A stretch of DNA of 64,000 nt from Welwitschia mirabilis (taxonomy: Eukaryota; Gnetophyta; Gnetopsida; Welwitschiales), in assembly GCA_051453625.1 (NCBI GenBank), contig JBOZIK010000001.1:80587844-80651843 (forward strand), read 5' to 3'. The notes under the pieces are model-generated. The model had not been told where the DNA came from. It was given only the letters and a program-made list of their open reading frames with translations, and did not search any database. Position 1 is the stretch's first letter. Every line of letters begins with the position of its first letter. Shown here one piece after another: positions 58,368-64,000 of this stretch. A program made the position numbers and the translations under genes.

Positions 58368-61300
58368 TGTTGGTAAATCTAGTTCTGATGATTCCACTAG
58401 TCAAAGATTTTTTATTATTATGTAGATAGGTTAATGTAAAGAAAATCAGATCATAACTAGCATAAGTTGATGTCAGACCTTTAAGATAATATCTAATGTA
58501 AAGATCAAAATTAAAATTGTAAAATCAATTAACTAAATACATCTATAGAATGAAAGATATCTATGGTGAAGACGTCTAAACCTTTAAATCTGTCTATGTT
58601 AAAAATGTTTATAGCTTAAAGACAACTATGATATACCAAATTTTGAGTCATAGGTTAAAGACAACTATTTCAACAAAGATGANNNNNNNNNNNNNNNNNN
58701 NNNNNNNNNNNNNNNNNNNNNNNNNNNNNNNNNNNNNNNNNNNNNNNNNNNNNNNNNNNNNNNNNNNNNNNNNNNNNNNNNNNNNNNNNNNNNNNNNNNN
58801 NNNNNNNNNNNNNNNNNNNNNNNNNNNNNNNNNNNNNNNNNNNNNNNNNNNNNNNNNNNNNNNNNNNNNNNNNNNNNNNNNNNNNNNNNNNNNNNNNNNN
58901 NNNNNNNNNNNNNNNNNNNNNNNNNNNNNNNNNNNNNNNNNNNNNNNNNNNNNNNNNNNNNNNNNNNNNNNNNNNNNNNNNNNNNNNNNNNNNNNNNNNN
59001 NNNNNNNNNNNNNNNNNNNNNNNNNNNNNNNNNNNNNNNNNNNNNNNNNNNNNNNNNNNNNNNNNNNNNNNNNNNNNNNNNNNNNNNNNATAAAGGCACG
59101 ATGTGTCAAAATAGATCTAAAGCATCTAAGGCATGTAACAAAAGCATTGAAAGCACATAATAAATAATCAAATACATAAGGAATAATGCACAAGTGATTG
59201 AAACTACTCATGAAGGAGTAAAGTTATCATTTATAAAGGAACTTTCACTGTCTACCTTTTTCATTCTTAGAGTCTATCTTATTGCATCATTTTTTATCAC
59301 TTATGATGATGAAGATAATAATAAACNNNNNNNNNNNNNNNNNNNNNNNNNNNNNNNNNNNNNNNNNNNNNNNNNNNNNNNNNNNNNNNNNNNNNNNNNN
59401 NNNNNNNNNNNNNNNNNNNNNNNNNNNNNNNNNATTTTGATAAAATTTTTCACTTTCTAGATAAGCTATCAAGATTTGCATCGCAGGTTCATGATCATAA
59501 AGGACCAGAGATAATATAGAGCAAGTTTTATCAATTTCTAGGAAAATTGATTAGAGGTCTATCAAGTAAAGACATCTAACTATTAGAGGATGTCTATAAT
59601 TTTGAAAACATCTTTAATGAAGGTTCATATCAAATTAAAATAAAGATGCATGCCTAATTCCTAAACATTCCTATCCATTACACGATGCTTACAAATTTTA
59701 AACAACTACTATCTAAGGTCAAATATCTAGAATCTCTTAAATGGTATAAAGGCACGATGTGTCAAAATAGACCTAAAGCATCTAAGGCATGTAATAAAAG
59801 CATTGAAGGCACATAAAAAATAATCAAATACATAAGGAATAATGCAAAAGTGATTGAAACTACTCATGAAGGATTAAAGTTATTATTTACAAAGTAACTT
59901 TAAGTGTCTACATTTTTTATTCTTAGATTCTATATTATTGCATCATTTGTTATCACTCATAATGATGAAGATAATAATAAACTCAAGCTATATGCCAAAG
60001 ATAAATCATCCAATCTTGTTGTTATATTCATTTATTAGATCTTATATTGTTTATATGATCTTATTATTGAATATTATTATACAGTTCATTCTTGTATTAT
60101 CAAAACTTAAGAATCCTTTACTAGGATTAGTTGTTATAAGGTAACCCTTATATAGGTGTGCTTTATGAGTTCCTATAAGTACTTGTGTTGTTGTATTTTC
60201 CTAAGGGGAAAAGGTTGCAACTTGCAAGGAGAATCTAACTTTGTGATTATGCCTATGTGCACATTATTTATTGTATTTTCCTAAGGGGAAGAGTTTATTT
60301 CCTTGTGAGGAGCATCTCACATTGTGATTATGCCTTTGTGCATATTTTGATATTATATTGTTTAAATTTCCTTGAGGGGAAGAGGTTGTTGCTTTATGAG
60401 GAGCATCTCATATTTTGATTGTGCATGTGATCACATTTTTAGTCGTATCTCTAAGAATTAAAGTACTACATTACAAGGAGACTCTCATATTATTGCAAGA
60501 TTAGTGGCAAGTTAAAACCACCATTTCNNNNNNNNNNNNNNNNNNNNNNNNNNNNNNNNNNNNNNNNNNNNNNNNNNNNNNNNNNNNNNNNNNNNNNNNN
60601 NNNNNNNNNNNNNNNNNNNNNNNNNNNNNNNNNNNNNNNNNNNNNNNNNNNNNNNNNNNNNNNNNNNNNNNNNNNNNNNNNNNNNNNNNNNNNNNNNNNN
60701 NNNNNNNNNNNNNNNNNNNNNNNNNNNNNNNNNNNNNNNNNNNNNNNNNNNNNNNNNNNNNNNNNNNNNNNNNNNNNNNNNNNNNNNNNNNNNNNNNNNN
60801 NNNNNNNNNNNNNNNNNNNNNNNNNNNNNNNNNNNNNNNNNNNNNNNNNNNNNNNNNNNNNNNNNNNNNNNNNNNNNNNNNNNNNNNNNNNNNNNNNNNN
60901 NNNNNNNNNNNNNNNNNNNNNNNNNNNNNNNNNNNNNNNNNNNNNNNNNNNNNNNNNNNNNNNNNNNNNNNNNNNNNNNNNNNNNNNNNNNNNNNNNNNN
61001 NNNNNNNNNNNNNNNNNNNNNNNNNNNNNNNNNNNNNNNNNNNNNNNNNNNNNNNNNNNNNNNNNNNNNNNNNNNNNNNNNNNNNNNNNNNNNNNNNNNN
61101 NNNNNNNNNNNNNNNNNNNNNNNNNNNNNNNNNNNNNNNNNNNNNNNNNNNNNNNNNNNNNNNNNNNNNNNNNNNNNNNNNNNNNNNNNNNNNNNNNNNN
61201 NNNNNNNNNNNNNNTATTTAGAGGTGTGAGAGGAAGCTACCCTCTATGTATGAATGTAATAAGGTTTGAAAACGAAATTATCTAGATAAGGTATTTATTA

Positions 61301-61382
61301 TAATATTTTTTAAATTTCTTATTATTAAGATTTTTATTTAATAAAGCTTATTCATCTCTTCCCTCTGGTTCAATGATCCTCA
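58368..61382 (+). repeat. 3' LTR of copia F
   Basis: It starts TGTTGGTAAATCTAG, like the reverse of E's LTR end, and ends ttcaatgatcctca, the reverse of E's tgaggatcattgaa. Gaps are at 58683-59089, 59327-59433 and 60528-61214. The block 59090-59326 recurs at 59745-59985. Three copies of a ttgtattttcctaaggggaa block followed by gaggagcatctca lie between 60190 and 60420. Excluding N and the duplicate, about 1.57 kb is seen, similar to E's LTR. Confidence 0.82.
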
Positions 61383-62520
61383 CATTTCTTGTGTTTTATC
61401 ATTTTACTGGCTTAAAGATTAATTTAGAATTTTTTTATATGCATAGATATTATTACATTATTTTAGAAGTATTAAACCTTAGGTTGCCCTTATTTAATTA
61501 GCTTAATTATTAGTAGTACTAGCATATTAGTACCGTAGGTAAATCTTTTTCATTTGAAGAAACCTTTGGTATAATTTAGTAAGAAATAACATGTACCAAT
61601 GCCACCTAATGAGGGAACAAATAGAAGACTATTAAAATCATAGTTTCAGAGATAATACTCCATAGCATTTCATAGTTCATCATTCATTGCGAAGAGGTCA
61701 AAAGCTATACCAAAGATGGTTGGAAAGATTGACTGTAATGTATTGAGACTAAAAACATATATCTCTATAGCTTGCAAATGAAAAACACCAACAGTTAGTT
61801 GGAAATTTATGGGAACTTCTACTTGAAAATACTCATAGGATTAATTAGAGAAAAAGATACCTTCAGCTTCATAGGACATAGGCTATGAACTAGGGAGAGT
61901 GATAGATAACAATTATTTAGAGTCTTTAGAAGAGGAACTTAGACATAGGTGGAGAACTAGACTCTCACACAGGCACAGGTTCAAGGGAAGCATCAGGTTT
62001 TAGGTCCATGATAAGGGGAGTACTAGGTAAAGTCAAAGAGATCTAACATTCAAACCCTTATCTTATGCAAGCCACATTGCAAACTTCCTATCTGATGTCC
62101 TACACAACCATCATCACCTCCTTGTTCCTCATCACTACCACATATTTCATCTCCATCATCACCTTATACAAAGGTCATTCATGTTTTATCTCTTACCATA
62201 GCACCACTATCATCCTTTTCTAAGACCATCATAGCTAGCTTCTTTAGGACTTTAATCACTCCTTAGATATCCTTACATATGGAGATAAGTCTATGAAGGT
62301 TTTATTGAGGCTTCTCAGTGGCCTTCTAAGAATCGCCACATTCCTCCACCAACATCTTCCTCATCCTATACCATCCAAACATCCATCAGTCATGATAGCA
62401 ATGATGAAAATAATGAGGAAGGATAAAACATACACTATACTAGTAACTCTGTACTTATCAACTAGCTCCTTTTTATATGCTATCCGAAAAGGAGAAGAAG
62501 CAAGGACAAATTAGTTTTAG
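61383..62520 (+). pseudogene. Copia G post-pol ORF, C-terminal part
   Basis: Directly after F's LTR the sequence enters the same extra ORF mid-way: VLYHFTGLKINLEFFYMHRY corresponds to F's MFYLLTSLKIDLGFVLHMDI. It continues through NATQ.GNKQKT and a Ser-rich linker to NRHIPPPTSSSSYTIQTS and SHDSNDENNEE (about 62330-62420), matching the C-termini of E and F. Entry in the middle of the ORF implies F is inserted in G, but G's other half is outside the window. cattt (61383-61387) would be the right TSD. Confidence 0.5.
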
Positions 62521-62998
62521 CATGTACATTCTATATGAGCATGAAGGACTTGATTATAAGTTGATGGATTGGATTTCCTAAGTAATATCATTATTCATTA
62601 ATAATCACTTTTCATCATTGGCATACATTGTTATGCTTTGATATTTCTACCAAAGTTGTTAGAACTATTGTTATTTCTATATCTATTATTGAATCATTTT
62701 TATGCTCTAATATTATTTGTTGATAAACTATTAAAATTCTATGCTATGATATCATTGTTGACATACTACTATTTTCATAATTTACATGATTAGTTCTTTC
62801 TTTTCTTAAATGAAATTATATAATAATTATGTGCCTTTTTTATCATTACTTTGCATGTCTAATTGTGTGGTTAATTGTTATTTTTTAGTACTATTGTTTA
62901 AACATGATTATTTACTTTTCTGTTTTAAATTCAAATATCTCAATTTAATTGATTAAATGTGGTTGCACAAATGATATTTTCCAAGTTTTAAACATTAT
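62521..62998 (+). other. Copia G 3' untranslated region
   Basis: AT-rich and noncoding, parallel to 57748-58352 of F. Confidence 0.55.
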
Positions 62999-63013
62999 TA
63001 AAAATTAAGAGAT
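62999..63013 (+). promoter_or_regulatory. Degenerate polypurine tract of copia G
   Basis: AAAAATTAAGAGAT before TAATGG, at the place where F has AAAAAAGTGGGAGAT before TGTTGG. Confidence 0.6.
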
Positions 63014-64000
63014 TAATGGTAAAAATCTAGTTATGATGATTCCACTTATCAAATATATTATGCTATTATGTAGACATGTTAATATGGAAAAAATTGAATT
63101 ACAAAAAACATAATTTTATGTTATATCTTAAAGCTTAAATCTCATAGAAAGTTTATTTCAAAGATTAAAATATCAGATTACAATTGTCTAAAGACATCTA
63201 CAAAATTGAATACATCTATGGGAAAGATGTCTGTACATGTGAAGATGTCTATTGGAAAGACATCTACAATATCAAAGATATCTATGCAGAATTAATTTTT
63301 CAATTACAAGAGAAATACCTCTATCTCAACAAGGATGAATATACACAAAGATGGATCTAACATAGATGAAAGATGTCTACATATTTAATGACATCTACAT
63401 TAAACTAAAATAAATAATAGGAATAATTTGTACTTTGATAAATTATTTATATTCTAAAAATATGTTAGGTATTGCATCATAGAGTTNNNNNNNNNNNNNN
63501 NNNNNNNNNNNNNNNNNNNNNNNNNNNNNNNNNNNNNNNNNNNNNNNNNNNNNNNNNNNNNNNNNNNNNNNNNNNNNNNNNNNNNNNNNNNNNNNNNNNN
63601 NNNNNNNNNNNNNNNNNNNNNNNNNNNNNNNNNNNNNNNNNNNNNNNNNNNNNNNNNNNNNNNNNNNNNNNNNNNNNNNNNNNNNNNNNNNNNNNNNNNN
63701 NNNNNNNNNNNNNNNNNNNNNNNNNNNNNNNNNNNNNNNNNNNNNNNNNNNNNNNNNNNNNNNNNNNNNNNNNNNNNNNNNNNNNNNNNNNNNNNNNNNN
63801 NNNNNNNNNNNNNNNNNNNNNNNNNNNNNNNNNNNNNNNNNNNNNNNNNNNNNNNNNNNNNNNNNNNNNNNNNNNNNNNNNNNNNNNNNNNNNNNNNNNN
63901 NNNNNNNNNNNNNNNNNNNNNNNNNNNNNNNNNNNNNNNNNNNNNNNNNNNNNNNNNNNNNNNNNNNNNNNNNNNNNNNNNNNNNNNNNNNNNNNNNNNN
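63014..64000 (+). repeat. 3' LTR of copia G, start only
   Basis: It starts TAATGGTAAAAATCTAG, homologous to F's LTR start. Bases 63185-63400 hold eight AGACATCT/AGATGTCT motifs or one-base variants. From 63487 to the window end it is N. Confidence 0.75.

Noticed and set aside
58628-59211. Long open frames on both strands
   Set aside because: They span a 407-N gap; the real sequence at the ends is LTR.

Overview
The window looks like heterochromatic plant DNA: very AT-rich, with no recognisable host gene, and filled with old plant LTR retrotransposons. The lineages seen are Ty1/copia (SIRE/Maximus-like, Tork-like and a third family with an extra 3' open reading frame) and Ty3/gypsy (a Reina-type and a Tekay/Del-type chromovirus). 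Primer-binding sites match plant initiator-methionine tRNA (TGGTATCAGAGC). A flowering plant is most likely; the species cannot be told. Nearly every coding region carries stops and frameshifts, so these are fossils. The Reina-type element is the best preserved.

The main architecture is nesting, which I worked out by matching split reading frames and target-site duplications (TSDs). Outermost is copia G (+), of which only the 3' part is seen (61383-64000). Copia F (+) appears to sit in G: its gag begins near 2106, continues at 9557-10796 and again at 52141, and its 3' LTR is 58368-61382. F is split twice, by copia A (+, 2470-9556) and by copia E (-, 10797-52140). E is split inside its protease motif by gypsy D (-, 16055-47214, TSD tgcct). 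D's left LTR is split by copia B (+, 16547-23114, TSD tattt) and by gypsy C (+, 24924-30993). Its right LTR is split by a one-LTR copia fragment H (-, 39836-41840, TSD-like aaata). At its deepest this is five levels: G, F, E, D, then B, C or H.

E, F and G belong to one copia family. E and F keep gag, a protease with the catalytic Asp changed to Asn, and the last residues of RNase H, but I find no integrase or reverse transcriptase in them. All three carry the same additional ORF after pol, resembling the 'putative plant transposon protein' family. Their LTRs and leaders hold many copies of AGACATCT or its reverse complement. This reads as a non-autonomous copia family with an accessory protein and is the best candidate for something undescribed.

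Two cautions apply. First, all 13 gaps of exactly 100 N are flanked by direct duplicates of the same sequence (roughly 90-99% alike by eye), so several apparent internal duplications are probably unmerged contig ends or haplotypes. Second, the right LTR of D ends twice with different flanks (45552 and 47214), so one contig there may be misplaced. All coordinates and homologies were read by eye; percentages and lineage names are estimates.
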